DNA of 64,000 bases from Agapanthus africanus. Its lineage: Eukaryota; Streptophyta; Magnoliopsida; Asparagales; Amaryllidaceae. Below, piece after piece: positions 36,387 through 47,292 of this stretch. The stretch is taken from assembly GCA_030015575.1 (NCBI GenBank), contig JASDDO010000001.1, forward strand, positions 143,053,988 through 143,117,987, read 5' to 3'. Position numbers and translations under genes: made by a program. The notes beneath the pieces are model-generated. The model was not told the origin of the DNA and searched no databases. It saw nothing but the letters and a program-made list of their open reading frames with translations. How positions within the stretch are numbered: position 1 is the stretch's first letter; every line of letters begins with the position of its first letter.

Positions 36387-39001
36387 TGTTCCCCTCCGAA
36401 GGGCGGCGCACAGGACCGCGATGTCCTGACGCTGGGATTCGGGGCAGATGCTATTTGGTTTTATCCGTCTACCTCTCCGAAGATGCCAAGTTGATTTATG
36501 GCACCGTGTATCGAAGGTTTAGACGGATGCGGCCGATGTAGCAGACTTTGTCAAATTCCCCCTCGCTTGAGGGGTTTTTGATTGTGGGGACGCTCTTCCC
36601 TGCAGGCGCAAGCCCCTGCAGTTAATTACGCTACCGCATCGCGGTAACCACTTTCTCCTTCTCCAGAATTTCACTTCGTGTCGTTTGTGTTTGTTTTGTT
36701 TGTGGTTGCCCGTGGATTGTATACGGAGACTGAGTAATGCCGTCGTCCGTAGGACGTGGATTAGTCCAAATCCGTATTTACTTAGATTTGGGTTTAGTGT
36801 TTTTAGTTTAAGAATGCATTAGTCGCGTTGCGGCTAAGATCAACTTAAACGTTCGTTCAGAATACGTCAGTCCTGTTTGAGACTGAGATCAACTTAACGT
36901 AGTGATTCATTTAATCTATGGCCGTCAGGACTCGTCACCTCTCTGACGTCGTTGAAGGATTACAACGACATGTGTCAGAGGAGCTTGGAGATGTACCCTC
37001 GAACCAGAGTTGATTTGGAATTTTGTAGTCCACTTGAATGTTTAAGGATACGTTAACCGTGTTTGGGGCTAAGATCAACTTAAACAGGATCGTTTAAATC
37101 CGGCAAAAGAGCATTTGGAGGCTCTATTGTTCCAGTTTAGGGACGTAGTGGTCCATACTCCAGTTTAGGGACGTAGTGGTCCATATTCCAGTTTAGGGAC
37201 GTGGTGGTCTATCGCCAGTTTAGGGACGTAGTGGTCCATATTCCAGTTTAGGGACGTGGTGGTCCACCATTAGTTTAGGGATGTTTCGGTCCAGTATTAG
37301 TTTAGGGACGTTTCGGTCCAATATTAGTTTAGGGACGTTTCGGTCCAGCATTAGTTTAGGGACGTTTCGGTCCACGAGTTTAAAGACCCCGCAGTCCATA
37401 TTCATATGTGGTCGTCGGGACCCATCACCTCTCTGACGTCGTTGAAGGATTACAACGACAGGTGTCAGAGGAGTTCGGAGATGTACCCTTGAACCGGTAG
37501 TAAATTGATTTAAAAGAGCAATCTTGCTCAGTCAATTTAATTTAAGGGCTTATGGCCAAAATTGGGCTAAGTCCAGTTTCAATATATTTTTTTTTGTCTT
37601 TGGCCTGTGCTAGGGCTTTACCCCTTTTTAGTAATGCACTGCATTATTCTTGTTTTGGTCGGGCTTTGCCCTTTTCTAAATGATGCAGAGCATCTATTTT
37701 TTTGTTTGGGCTTTGCCCCCCTTTTAAAATGCATAGCATTTTTTTTATTAGGCATGTTAGGCCTTTTAATTGGGCTCTGTCCCTTTTCTTTAATAATGCA
37801 GAGCATTAAATACTCTGACAGTGCCCCACGTGGCTTGTCAGGCGCTTTGCGCTAAGTAATGAGCGCAAACTCATATGGTGGTGACACGTGTCACGCTCTG
37901 GTGAGCGCAAGCGCAATAGCGCAGTGCGCTGCGCTAATGCGCTGCGCTGTTGCGCTGCTGACACATGGCGCGCTCTGGTGAGTTGCGCCAATTCCAGAGA
38001 GCAAAGCTCTATTTCAAGAGCGCGTAGCGCAAGTTGTTTTGTAGCTGACACGTGGAGCGCTCTGGTGAGTTGCGCCAATTCCAGAGAGCAAAGCTCTATT
38101 TCAAGAGCGCGTAGCGCAAGTTGTTTTGTAGCTGACACGTGGCACTCTCTCAAGAGCGCAACAGCGCAGTTTGGAAGTGTAAAGCACTAAGAATCTTTTA
38201 GATTCAAGAACAGGAGTGCAGAGCACTATTTGATTTCTTGATCTAATTTAGATCAAAGAAAATAAATTTTTCTTTTTTGTTTCAAGAACCAGAGATTCAT
38301 AAAAAAGTGCAAAGCACTATTATTACTTATTTTTCTTTTTATTTAAAATTATTGATCTTGTTCTTAGATCAATAATCTGTCCATAAGAGAATTTTCTCTT
38401 TTTCCGTAAGGTTTTTACCTTCTGTTGTTCTTGAGGAGTTCTCAAGAGTTCTCTTCTCTTTTTTTTTTTAGAAAGATGTTGATCCTTTTTAATTGAGGCC
38501 TAGGGTCCTTTTTATAGTGCCCATAAATTAGTTAAATTTGTTAAAGAGATATTTCTCTGAGTGATTTGGGGAATTTTCCCCACCGTTGGATCTTTGATCC
38601 AAAGGCTTCTGCTTTGCAGAAGAAAATCTTCTTGTTTTAATAAGAACAGAAAAGATTTCTTGGAAATTTAATTCTGTTTGGCGCAGATGCCCCAGCGCAT
38701 GACACGTGTCGCGCAGCGCACTGCGCAGCGCAACTGTGCTGACACGTGTCGCGCAGCGCAGAGCGCAGCGCAACCGCGCTAGCGCATCTGCGCTGACACG
38801 TGTCGCGCTGCGCAGTGCTTGCGCAGCTGAAGCGTTGCTTCATAAAATTAGAGCTTTGCTCTGATTGGGCGCGCCTTCTTGGGCGCTGCGCTGACGTATC
38901 ATCGCCTGACATGTGGCGCGTTGCGCCCGAGACTTGAAGCGTTGCTTCAGAATTTTTGAATTTTGAATTTCGACAGAGCTTTGCTCTGATTGGTCGAAAC
39001 A
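36387..39001 (-). repeat. 3' LTR of element B
   Basis: TGTTCCCC at the left, GTCGAAACA at the right, 2615 bp. It holds about nine copies of GGGACGT...GGTCC words (37130-37380), a run of hairpins of the type GGGC-TTT-GCCC (37610-37810), a near-tandem duplication at 37975-38145, and dense mini-hairpins at 38160-38650. GACACGTGTC occurs three times (38701, 38741, 38795). Confidence 0.9.
38509..38516 (-). promoter_or_regulatory. TATA box of B 3' LTR
   Basis: TATAAAAA on the - strand, identical in place to the promoter in the 5' LTR. About 485 bp from the LTR edge. Confidence 0.55.
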
Positions 39002-39020
39002 AATGCCCCTCCACCGTTGT
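39002..39020 (-). other. Polypurine tract of element B
   Basis: On the - strand the bases just before the 3' LTR read GGTGGAGGGGCATT, a purine-rich run expected to prime plus-strand DNA synthesis. Confidence 0.5.
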
Positions 39021-39023
39021 GCT

Positions 39024-39040
39024 CACGTGGCGCACACGTG
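39024..39040 (+). promoter_or_regulatory. Paired G-box/ABRE-like sites upstream of the PMD gene
   Basis: CACGTGGC (39024-39031) and CACGTG (39035-39040), about 65-80 bp before the TATA box at 39105. CACGTGGC is the plant ABRE/G-box consensus bound by bZIP factors; use here is inferred. The pair sits in the loop of a dyad CCACCG/CGGTGG. Confidence 0.5.
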
Positions 39041-39104
39041 AGTGCAGCGGTGGCAAACTCCTGATCGTTGGATCAAGGGATGAGCTCAAGGGGCGCAAGC
39101 GCCT

Positions 39105-39112
39105 TATAAATA
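39105..39112 (+). promoter_or_regulatory. TATA box of the PMD gene in B
   Basis: TATAAATA on the + strand, 800 bp before the chosen ATG, followed by an AT-rich leader full of mini-hairpins. A likely 5'-leader intron ends at 39898 (TTTGCAG before GAAACATG). Confidence 0.6.
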
Positions 39113-39903
39113 GGACCCTTGGTCCTTGAATTTTTTTTTTTTACCATTTTCAAGAACTTGAATTTCAGAGCCATGCTCTTGTCTAAGATTTTTAGAGCCT
39201 TGCTCTCATTTCTTTCCAGAGTTCAGATTTTAGAACATCTTAGGTAAAATTGAAATTAAATTAAATTAAATTTGATTAACAGAGCCTTGCTCTTATAGAT
39301 CTTTGATCTAAAGAAAACCCCTTTGGGGTTTTATTAACAGAGCCTTGCTCTCAGAAATCTATAGATCTACAGAGATCTTGTTCATGGGTTTTAACCCATG
39401 AACAGAGCTTTGCTCATGGATCAAATGTAGACCTTTTCTGATCTGAAAGTGGAGAACTCTTAAAAGTTTTTGTGGATCTTTAAGATCCTAAATTTTTAAT
39501 TTTTAGGAGTTAAAGTTTTCCTTTTTGATGGCTCTTCCATCATTATTATAGAGCTGGGCAATTTTCAAGGAATATATATATATATATTTTTTTTATTCCC
39601 TTGAGACCAGAGTTTGACAAATGTCACTCTGTGACAGAGCTTTGCTCTCTAAAAGAGGAGATTTTCTCCTTGTCTCTGGGGATTTCCTATCAATGAGGAT
39701 ATTCTCTTAGGGATCTTCTCATTAACTGACAGTCTCATCCAACGATGGGACTGTCTTATTAAGTGATGCGCCGTCATCCAGATTTTGTGGGCCCCCCTTT
39801 TGGTCCCCCTATCCACTGCATTGCTGTACGGTATAAAAATTTAAACCTGTTGAGCGTTGGAATTATAATACTGACGGCTAAGGTTTGTCTCTTTGCAGGA
39901 AAC
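39113..39903 (+). promoter_or_regulatory. Leader of the PMD gene
   Basis: About 790 bp without a convincing coding region. It contains repeated AGAGC-nnn-GCTCT dyads (six or so), AAAACCCC/GGGGTTTT around TTT (about 39315) and CATGGGTT/AACCCATG. A splice acceptor at 39898 fits an intron in the leader. An in-frame ATG at 39763 exists but lies before that acceptor. Confidence 0.5.
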
Positions 39904-42900
39904 ATGTGTGCCAATTCGTTTTTTCCGTTTGTTCGCTCGGAGGGAGGGTTTCCCCAGGTACCGGTGGACCGCGTAGTGCTTGCTCTAATCAAGGATCATG
40001 ACCCCGAACACAAAAACCTTCACTTGTGGGGTAGGTGGTACAATGAAATCATCCAGGGTCGTCGCAGTTTCAGTTCTGCCACGCCGTCCGAGCCAACATT
40101 TTCACTCCCCTATGCAGATGAACCCCCGGTGAAGTATACCGTGGAGGTCAAAAATTGGAATTCGGATGACCTCCTCCAGCTTGCGATTGGTGCTATCCCT
40201 GTGCAGCCGCCGCCGGCAATTGATATTTTAGGGAGGAGAATTTGTCAGGGTGAAGCACGCCCTTGGGGACAGGCTTATAACATTGGACTGATCCCACGAC
40301 CGCCTGCTGGATATTTGCAATGGGCCCGGTACATCCTATCAGCGAGAAGGACTCATCTGATGAGGATTGGTTTGTACTCGGCCATTTACGTCTCGCTTTT
40401 TGAGTATCCTTCTCCTCCAACATGGTGGGTTAAGGCTTTTATCGAGCAATGGAATATTCCCACACACACCTTCCTGATGACGGACCGGGAGGTCTCTATC
40501 TCCATGGAGGAATTTGCTGAAATCTCGGGCCTGCCGATGAGGGGAGAGCCTTACGAGGAGCTGCTTCCTCCCGATGAATACGTCTTTGCCACCAAGCCGC
40601 TGGTGTTTGACCTGACACCGGAGAACGCTATTCAGCATCAGTACCCGGGCTTAGTGAAGGTATTGGAGATTTATGAAGGACTCTATCTAGAATCGGGTGA
40701 CAGGGGAGTCAATTTTGCAGATTTCATTGCTCGCTTCATTCAACCAGAGTTCTTATCAGAGCGGAGCGAGAAGTTCGCCCAGCTTGACGACCCTTTTGGG
40801 TTCGGTTTTGATCGCCGACCCACATCGGAGGATGACCACAAAGACTTCTATCTTCCCGGTGCCGCCGTCGTCCCTTTTTCAGAAATTGCCGTCCCCGACA
40901 TGGATGAAGAGACCTTCTTTGTAGGGTTCTTGGGCTTGTGGTTGTGCAGTTTTGCTCTTCCTATGCATCCACGCCATATGCGGCCGACTGTTTTCTACCC
41001 AGCGCATCGGATGGTGGCTGGTTTACAGTTGACAGTAGGAATTGCCGAGCTGGCTTATCTTTATAATGGACTTAGCGTAGCGGCGGACGCTAGTGAGCCT
41101 GGGGTGCAACCCGCCAACTTCCCGATGCACTACTTTACCTCCTGGATGGAAATGCACGTGCACGGGGTGTTCGGTGCCCATAAGATCCCTCCCTTTTTTG
41201 AGAAGTGCAGGCTCCCGAGGGTCATACGGCTGGTCGGGGCTTCGATTGTAGTTGCTCCTCCGCGGGAGGCTAGGGGGCTGCTCCTTCGACCACACCTGGT
41301 CGGGGCGAAGATTTCTTTCTTGGACAAGGTCATAACAATAGGCTCAGAGACTACCAAGTCGGTAGTGTCGCTACGCGATGATTTTAAAGACGGGGTTTCC
41401 ATACTGAAGGCTCGGGAAATCCTCCATCTCTACTCCATTCGGCCGGGTTACCTGGTGTTCAGGCAGAATGAGACAGCACTCTTCATGAGGTATAATCCTC
41501 ACCGGTTTGCTCAGCAATCGAGCTACAACCAAGGGATCCCGATGGAAGCCTTCTTGGAAAAGCCCGTGGTTAGCCGAGAGGGGATAAAGAATGCAATGCA
41601 CCACTTTATGCGGCTCAACACGGGTTCTTATTTCTTCATCAGCGAACCGAGCTGCATCCCCAAAGTCCTCAACGTGTACGTGGCTTGGTATGCGCATGCT
41701 ATGGGTCCAGTTATCCAAATGGAAAAACGCATGCTGGTTGACCGCAAGGGTGTGCCTCCCGGCGGCGATCGCAAGGCTCCCTTGAAGCCGAGGACCCCGG
41801 TTATTTCTCCATTCAAAGGTGCTGGAGTCGGACCTCCGCGCGTGTTGAGCCCTCCGTGCGGATTGCCACTTCGCGATATTGTGGATGCGCCACCAGCCTC
41901 CCGTGCTTCAGTGGAGGCGGTAAATGTGGTACCGCCAGAGTCTGGCGCCGGCGAGGATATCGGGACCCGCCGCCCCAAGGCGTCCGCTAAGCGTAAATCA
42001 GTCCCGGGTGCATCCAGAGCTGGTGGGCAAAAGAAGAAGAAGCCGCTCCTTTCCCTTGACGCGATTCTTGGCTTAGAGCCTGAGGCCTCTCTTACCAAAG
42101 GAATAAGTGAGTATGGCAGCAATAAGGGCTTCGCGGTAGACCCCGCAGACACCGACCTGGCGGCCGCCATTGCGGCTTCAGAGCGATCAGCGAGGCTTGA
42201 AGCGTGGTTAAGTAAACTCGCTGAGTCAGGTAATTATTAGCTGCTCTCCTCATCATTTCATCTCATTTTTCATCATTATTCTTGACTAATACTTTTCCCC
42301 ATTTTCAACAGGTGTCTCTACCGAAGAAGCTATCGCTGCCTCTTTGAAAACCTTCCAAAAGGAGGAGGAGAAACGCACTTTAGCGGGCGCCGGTATGTCC
42401 CACCCCCCTTTTTTTTAAGCAAATTTCGTTCTTCTTTTCGATGATCAACCTAACTTTCCTTCCTTGTTTCCTTCTAGGGGTTATACCAGTCGACGAAGAT
42501 ATTCTTCCGGAACCCGTCACTGGAGTTCCGGTCTCGTCGGGGCTGCTGCAAGGGCTTTGACTTGACAAGTCGACGAGGGATGCCTTGAAGAGTTTGGAGG
42601 CATCCCTGTATACGGACGAGGATGCCTCAATGCGAGAGGCTCTGGTTAGGTCCGTTTCAACAGCCCAGGAGGAGAGAAAACGGCTGAGGCGCGAGGCGAA
42701 GGCGCGCCGGGCTGCTTTGGCTATAGGAGCGGGCCCAAGCACCGTCCCTCGGGCAGATACTCCTTCCGAAGAGGCCCCTGTCGCCCTATCCACTGCTCGC
42801 AGACAAGTGGCACGTGCCGTTCGAAGCGCAAATGATAAGTCCACTTCAGGTAACATTTCTTTTAGAATTTTTATTGTGAAAGTTATAATGCCGACGGTTC

Positions 42901-44710
42901 TTACATACATTACTTTGCAGGGCCGAGTCCGACCGAGGGTGAGACGGAGACCGTTGATCCTAGGGGAACAGAGGGGGTGGTACCTGCCGAACTCGAACCG
43001 ACGGTGGGCAACGTCGTTGTGGCTTTAGAGCCTGAGGTGGAGGTCGAGGGGCCTACCGCCGAGAAGGTCATTGATGCCGAACCTGAAGTGGTGGCAGATG
43101 ATATGATCATTATAACTGAACCGAGGCTGGTGGTGGACGAGGCGCTTGAGGCCGGCGACCTCGTGGTGACAGTGGATGAGCCGATGGAGACGGCGGAGCT
43201 CGAAGAAGTTGCGGGTGAGATGGGTACGACTCTTGGGGAAGAGTCAGCCGCTTCCTTCCAAGAATCCGGCAACGCTCCAATCATTGCCCTCCCTGCTTAC
43301 GATCTCCTGCCGTCTCCTGGTCGCGCTAGCACGACGACGGTCCCCATCGAGTCGGGTGATGAGGCTACGGGCGGTGGCCTCATGTCGATAGAGGAGGGAG
43401 TCGCTTCTGTTTCGGCCGGGAGCTCCTCAGGTAAACCTTAGGTTACTGTCTTTCTTATTTTACAATCCTTTCTGACAAGTTCACCTTTCTTGTAACGCAG
43501 GTGCAGCCAGCGCCGATGCCCCACTGCTTGAAGGAGCGCCTTCAACCTTGGCGGTGGTTACCTCCCAACCCTCTCTCATACCGTCTAAGATGTTGGAAGG
43601 TATGGGTTTGCAACTTATTAGTCTTATCTTTCAGATGTATAGTGCATGTACTAAAGTCGTGCTGTTGTGTCTTTTCAGGAGTACTTTTTGACCATCTTTA
43701 CCAGATGTTGCTCCCACACTTCTCCTTCCCATCCGAACTTGCTTCTTCCTCTGGTGGCGTTGGTGAGTATGATTTCCAATGACATCCTTCTTTCTTCATT
43801 GATGGGATTATTTCTAAACCCCCCCTTTTTTTATCTCGACTGCAGTGTTACAAATCGAAGGAGGGGATGAAAGACGCGCTGAGTTGCCGACTCTTCTGGC
43901 TCTGCCACCTGCCTCAGCTGGTACAGCGACTATCACATTGATAAAGTCTTCCTTCTTTAATTTCAGAACTGTTATCAGATCACATCCTGTTTCTCTTCAG
44001 CTGTTGTTCCGGTCTCGGCGCCCTTTGAATCTCGCATCATAATGCCAGCAGGTCCTTACCTGAGACGTCCATCTTCGAAAGGCGCCGCGAACAGCTTACG
44101 TATGTTGAGCGATTATATTGAGGAGCTCGACGTCGAGACCCCTACCCCTGCTGCGGATTTTGCTATAGCGGTTAACCCAATGCTGGTGATACTCGTGAAC
44201 TTTCACGACGAGGGTATCATCGCATCTTGGGTTAACCATTCCAGGGAGATTGAGGCCCGCCTGCATCGGTTGGAGTCGCTGCGTCCCGCTCCTGAGGCCT
44301 TGGCTGCCAGTAATCAAAGAACAGCGTGGATTGAGAAGAGCGCTCCTTACTTCCATCACCTCGAACAAGAAGTCATTTCAAGACGTAAGGAGCGAGGTGA
44401 GACTTCGAGCAAGTCTGCCCAACCGCATGCTCGGGTGGAGGCCAATGCCGCACGGCTGAAGGTTGTCTTTGGGGGCCTTCTGCAATGTCTTTCTGAAGGG
44501 TTATCATTGAGGCAACACCTTGATGTTGTCGAGCGAGTTGCACCCAGCCAGGAAGCAGCCCAGAAGGCGGCGGAGGAGCAACTTTCATCTTTCTTGCAGC
44601 AGCGAGCCCGGGTGGAAGCGGAGGTGGCCGCGGCAGCCGCTCAGGAGGAGGCGCTGAAGGAAGTGCGAGAGCAACTTGTGGATTTACTAAAGACACTTCC
44701 TCCTCAGTAG
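39904..44710 (+). CDS. Plant-mobile-domain protein, eight exons, antisense in element B
   Basis: Model exons: 39904-42229, 42312-42392, 42478-42849, 42921-43430, 43501-43599, 43679-43762, 43846-43920 and 44001-44710 (4257 nt, about 1418 residues). All seven introns are GT-AG and phase 1, and every internal exon is a multiple of three. The start follows a likely leader-intron acceptor. Residues 165-420 form the PMD core (WWVKAFIEQW, THTF, EISGLP, FALPMHPRHMRP). Residues 620-760 are basic with a nuclear-signal-like GQKKKKP. The exon 8 product is helical and coiled-coil rich. One in-frame TGA (42558-42560) lies in exon 3, and skipping that exon would keep the frame. AATAAA-type signals lie near 44812. 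Related PMD proteins act in the nucleus in gene expression and transposon silencing; here the role is unknown. Confidence 0.75.
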
Positions 44711-44943
44711 CTATCCTTCTTTGTATCGTTTGTAATTGTAGATAAAAGAATGTATATATATATTTTTTCATTCTTTGACATAATGTATCTTGTACCCAAT
44801 CAAGTTTATGAATAAAAGATACACCCTTTTTTTTGTAATGTGTCATTTTCTCCGTCTTTTCTTTCTTTCATTATCAGCATGCCACCTTAGTAATCATGGT
44901 TGACGGATGATCAGAACGAGTATCCTGACTTTCTTAAGAAATA

Positions 44944-45165
44944 GCGATGGCTTAGGCCGCAGGTTCAGATCTGCTGTCTAAGACTTTTCAACTCTATAAG
45001 CCGTGAGGGTCTGATAGAGACTTTTCTCCCTACGGATCGAGAGGATCTCGTAGGTGGGTTTTCTCCCTAGGAATCGTGAGGATTTCTAAGTGTGTTTTTC
45101 TCTTATAAGTCGTAAGGATCCTATAAGAGAATTTTCCCTCTTACGAGTCGAGAGGATTCGTAAGC
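44944..45165. repeat. Hairpin set 1 of element B
   Basis: Opening hairpin with GCAG/CTGC and CTTAG/CTAAG. Next come CTCTAT/ATAGAG around a loop containing GTGAG, and CCTACG/CGTAGG plus GATC/GATC around GAGAG. Homologous to the sets in element A, with changed but still pairing arms. Confidence 0.85.
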
Positions 45166-45340
45166 GGTTGTTTCCCTCCTTGTCGAAAATCGACTTTGGA
45201 GAGTGAGACCCGTGAATAGTATGCAAGAGACCATTTTGGATTGACTTGCAGGGCCCCATTGTTCAGGGAGCAAGCTTTTCAATCCTTGCTGCCTGAGACT
45301 TCATCTTGCAAGTTGAGACGAACCGGGAATTCTCCCGCGA

Positions 45341-46215
45341 AGACAGTGGTGGCTCTGCGTGGGTCAAGAGGCTCTCGTCACGGAGTGTTTGTATCCGTGA
45401 GTCGAGGAGTTTGCTAGGGATTATTTATTTCCCAAGCGCTAAGGATTATTTGTTTCCTTGGGGTTTGAAACGAGTCGAGGATTCCCACGGAGACGCTGGT
45501 GGCTCTGCGAGTCGACGCGGATCAGGAGGCTCTCGTCAAGGAGTGTTTGTATCCGTGAGTCGAGGAGTTTGCTAGGGATTATTTGTTTCCCAAGCGCCAA
45601 GGATTATTTGTTTCCTTGGGGTTTGAAACGAGTCGAGGATTCCCACGGAGACGCTGGTGGCTCTGCGAGTCGACGCGGATCAGGAGGCTCTCGTCAAGGA
45701 GTGTTTGTATCCGTGAGTCGAGGAGTTTGCTAGGGATTATTTGTTTCCCGAGCGCCAAGGATTATTTGTTTCCTTGGGGTTTGAAACGAATCGAGGATTC
45801 CCACGGAGACGCTGGTGGCTCTGCGAGTCGACGCGGATCAGAAGGCTCTCGTCAAGGAGTGTTTGTATCCGTGAGTCGAGGAGTTTGCTAGGGATTATTT
45901 GTTTCCCGAGCGCCAAGGATTATTTGTTTCCTTGGGGTTTGAAACGAGTCGAGGATTCCTACGGAGACGCTGGTGGCTCTGCGAGTCGACGCGGATCAGG
46001 AGGCTCTCGTCAAGGAGTGTTTGTATCCGTGAGTCGAGGAGTTTGCTAGGGATTATTTGTTTCCCGAGCGCCAAGGATTATTTGTTTCCTTGGGGTTTGA
46101 AACGAGTCGAGGATTCCCACGGAGGCACTGGTGGCTCTGCGAGTCGACGCGAATCAGAAGGCTCTCGTCAAGGAGTGTTTGTATCCGTGAGTCGAGGAGT
46201 TTTGCTGAAGACACT
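45341..46215. repeat. 158-bp tandem array
   Basis: Six units, 158 bp apart from 45491 on. Each contains GGTGGCTCTGCGAGTCGACG, GTGTTTGTATCCGTGAGTCG and a hairpin CCAAGG/CCTTGG. The unit is not a multiple of three, so the overlapping frames at 45306-46323 are not genes. Element A has other satellites at this place. Confidence 0.92.
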
Positions 46216-46303
46216 GATTTCTTCGGAGGTGGACTGAACCGTCGAGATTTGGCTTCGTCTTCTGGCGGAGCCTGTTGGGAAAGTATGGTTCCCTCTTTGT
46301 TTA

Positions 46304-46350
46304 CGCCTTTGGATTGTATATAGGGATCGATGTGATCTTAACTGTAGGGC
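46304..46350. other. GTGGATTGTA-type structure, B spacer copy 1
   Basis: A variant with core TTGGATTGTA and weaker outer arms (GCC/GGC). It sits just before the CATTTCGG repeats, as its counterpart at 15599 does in element A. Confidence 0.5.
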
Positions 46351-46717
46351 CAAAGTTTTATCATCATTTTTTTTTGTTTTATCTCCGCGATGCTCTATCA
46401 TTTCAGCTTTTATATCGCGAAGGTCGCGATTGCCCAATCATTTCGGCTATTTTTCGCGGTGCCCAATCATTTCGGCTATTTATTTTATTTTTACTTGCTA
46501 TTTTTTATTGCGAGTTGCCCAATCATTTCGGCTATTTTGCATGCATACATTTTTACTTGCTGTTTTTTATTGCAAGTTGCCCTATCATTTCGGCTATTTC
46601 GTATGCATGTGCGGCCTATTGGCTTTTTGCTGTAAACCGATTTCGACATCAGCACCGCTACCATTGGGATATTACCAGGAGCGAATCATCATCTGCCTCT
46701 GTCGATGTCGAACAAGG

Positions 46718-47292
46718 GTGGCTTAGCGAACAGGGTTAATGTCCTGTTGACTAAGGCTTTTGACTTCATGAGCCATAAGGGTCCCACGAAGGTATTTCTT
46801 CCTACAAGTCATGAGGATCTTGTAGGTGTGTTTTCTCCTTAGGACTCGTGAGGATTCCTAAGTGTTCGTTTCCTCTGTAAGTCGTGAGGATCCTACAAGA
46901 GGGTTTTCTCCTCATAAATCGAGAGGATTTACAAGGGTTGTTCACCATGCAAACATATCCCCAGTCACGGATGAGACTTGGTTAGGGAAATGTTTATTCG
47001 CGCCCGTGGATTGTATACAAGGGTCAGTATTGAGCCACTTGTAGGGCAATATTGGAAGTTTGTGGGGGTTTGCTTAAGCACAGGTTTAGGTCTCTGTGAC
47101 TTAAGACTTTCAAATCTTATGAGTCGTGAGGGTCCCATAAGAGAGTTCTCCTCACGAGTCATGAGGATCTCGCGAGTGTATTTTCTCCCTAGGAATCGTG
47201 GGGATCCCTAAGTGTGTTGCTCCCTTGTGAGTCGTAAGGATCTCACGCAGGTGGTCTCTCCTTACAAGGTCGAGAGGACCCTGTAAGTGTCT
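46718..47292. repeat. Hairpin sets 2 and 3 of element B
   Basis: TACAAGTC with GATCTTGTA around ATGAG (46803-46824) and ACAGG/CCTGT with CTTAG/CTAAG (from about 46724). Set 3 opens with ACAG/CTGT and ends with CTTACA/TGTAAG plus GGTC/GACC around GAGAG (about 47262). The GTGGATTGTA structure at 47002-47047 lies between the sets (GCCC/GGGC, TACAAG/CTTGTA). Confidence 0.85.

Noticed and set aside
37607..37855. Hydrophobic + strand frame, also at 60636-60884, as a small membrane protein
   Set aside because: It lies in the LTR hairpin region, and its pattern follows the GGGC-TTT-GCCC and T-rich repeats. The two copies are simply the two LTRs.
45341..46215. A CRISPR-like repeat array
   Set aside because: Units are 158 bp head to tail with no variable spacers, in a plant retrotransposon.
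45306..46323. Six near-identical overlapping frames suggesting a repeat-protein family
   Set aside because: The repeat unit is 158 bp, not a multiple of three, so the frames rotate and are chance readings of a satellite.
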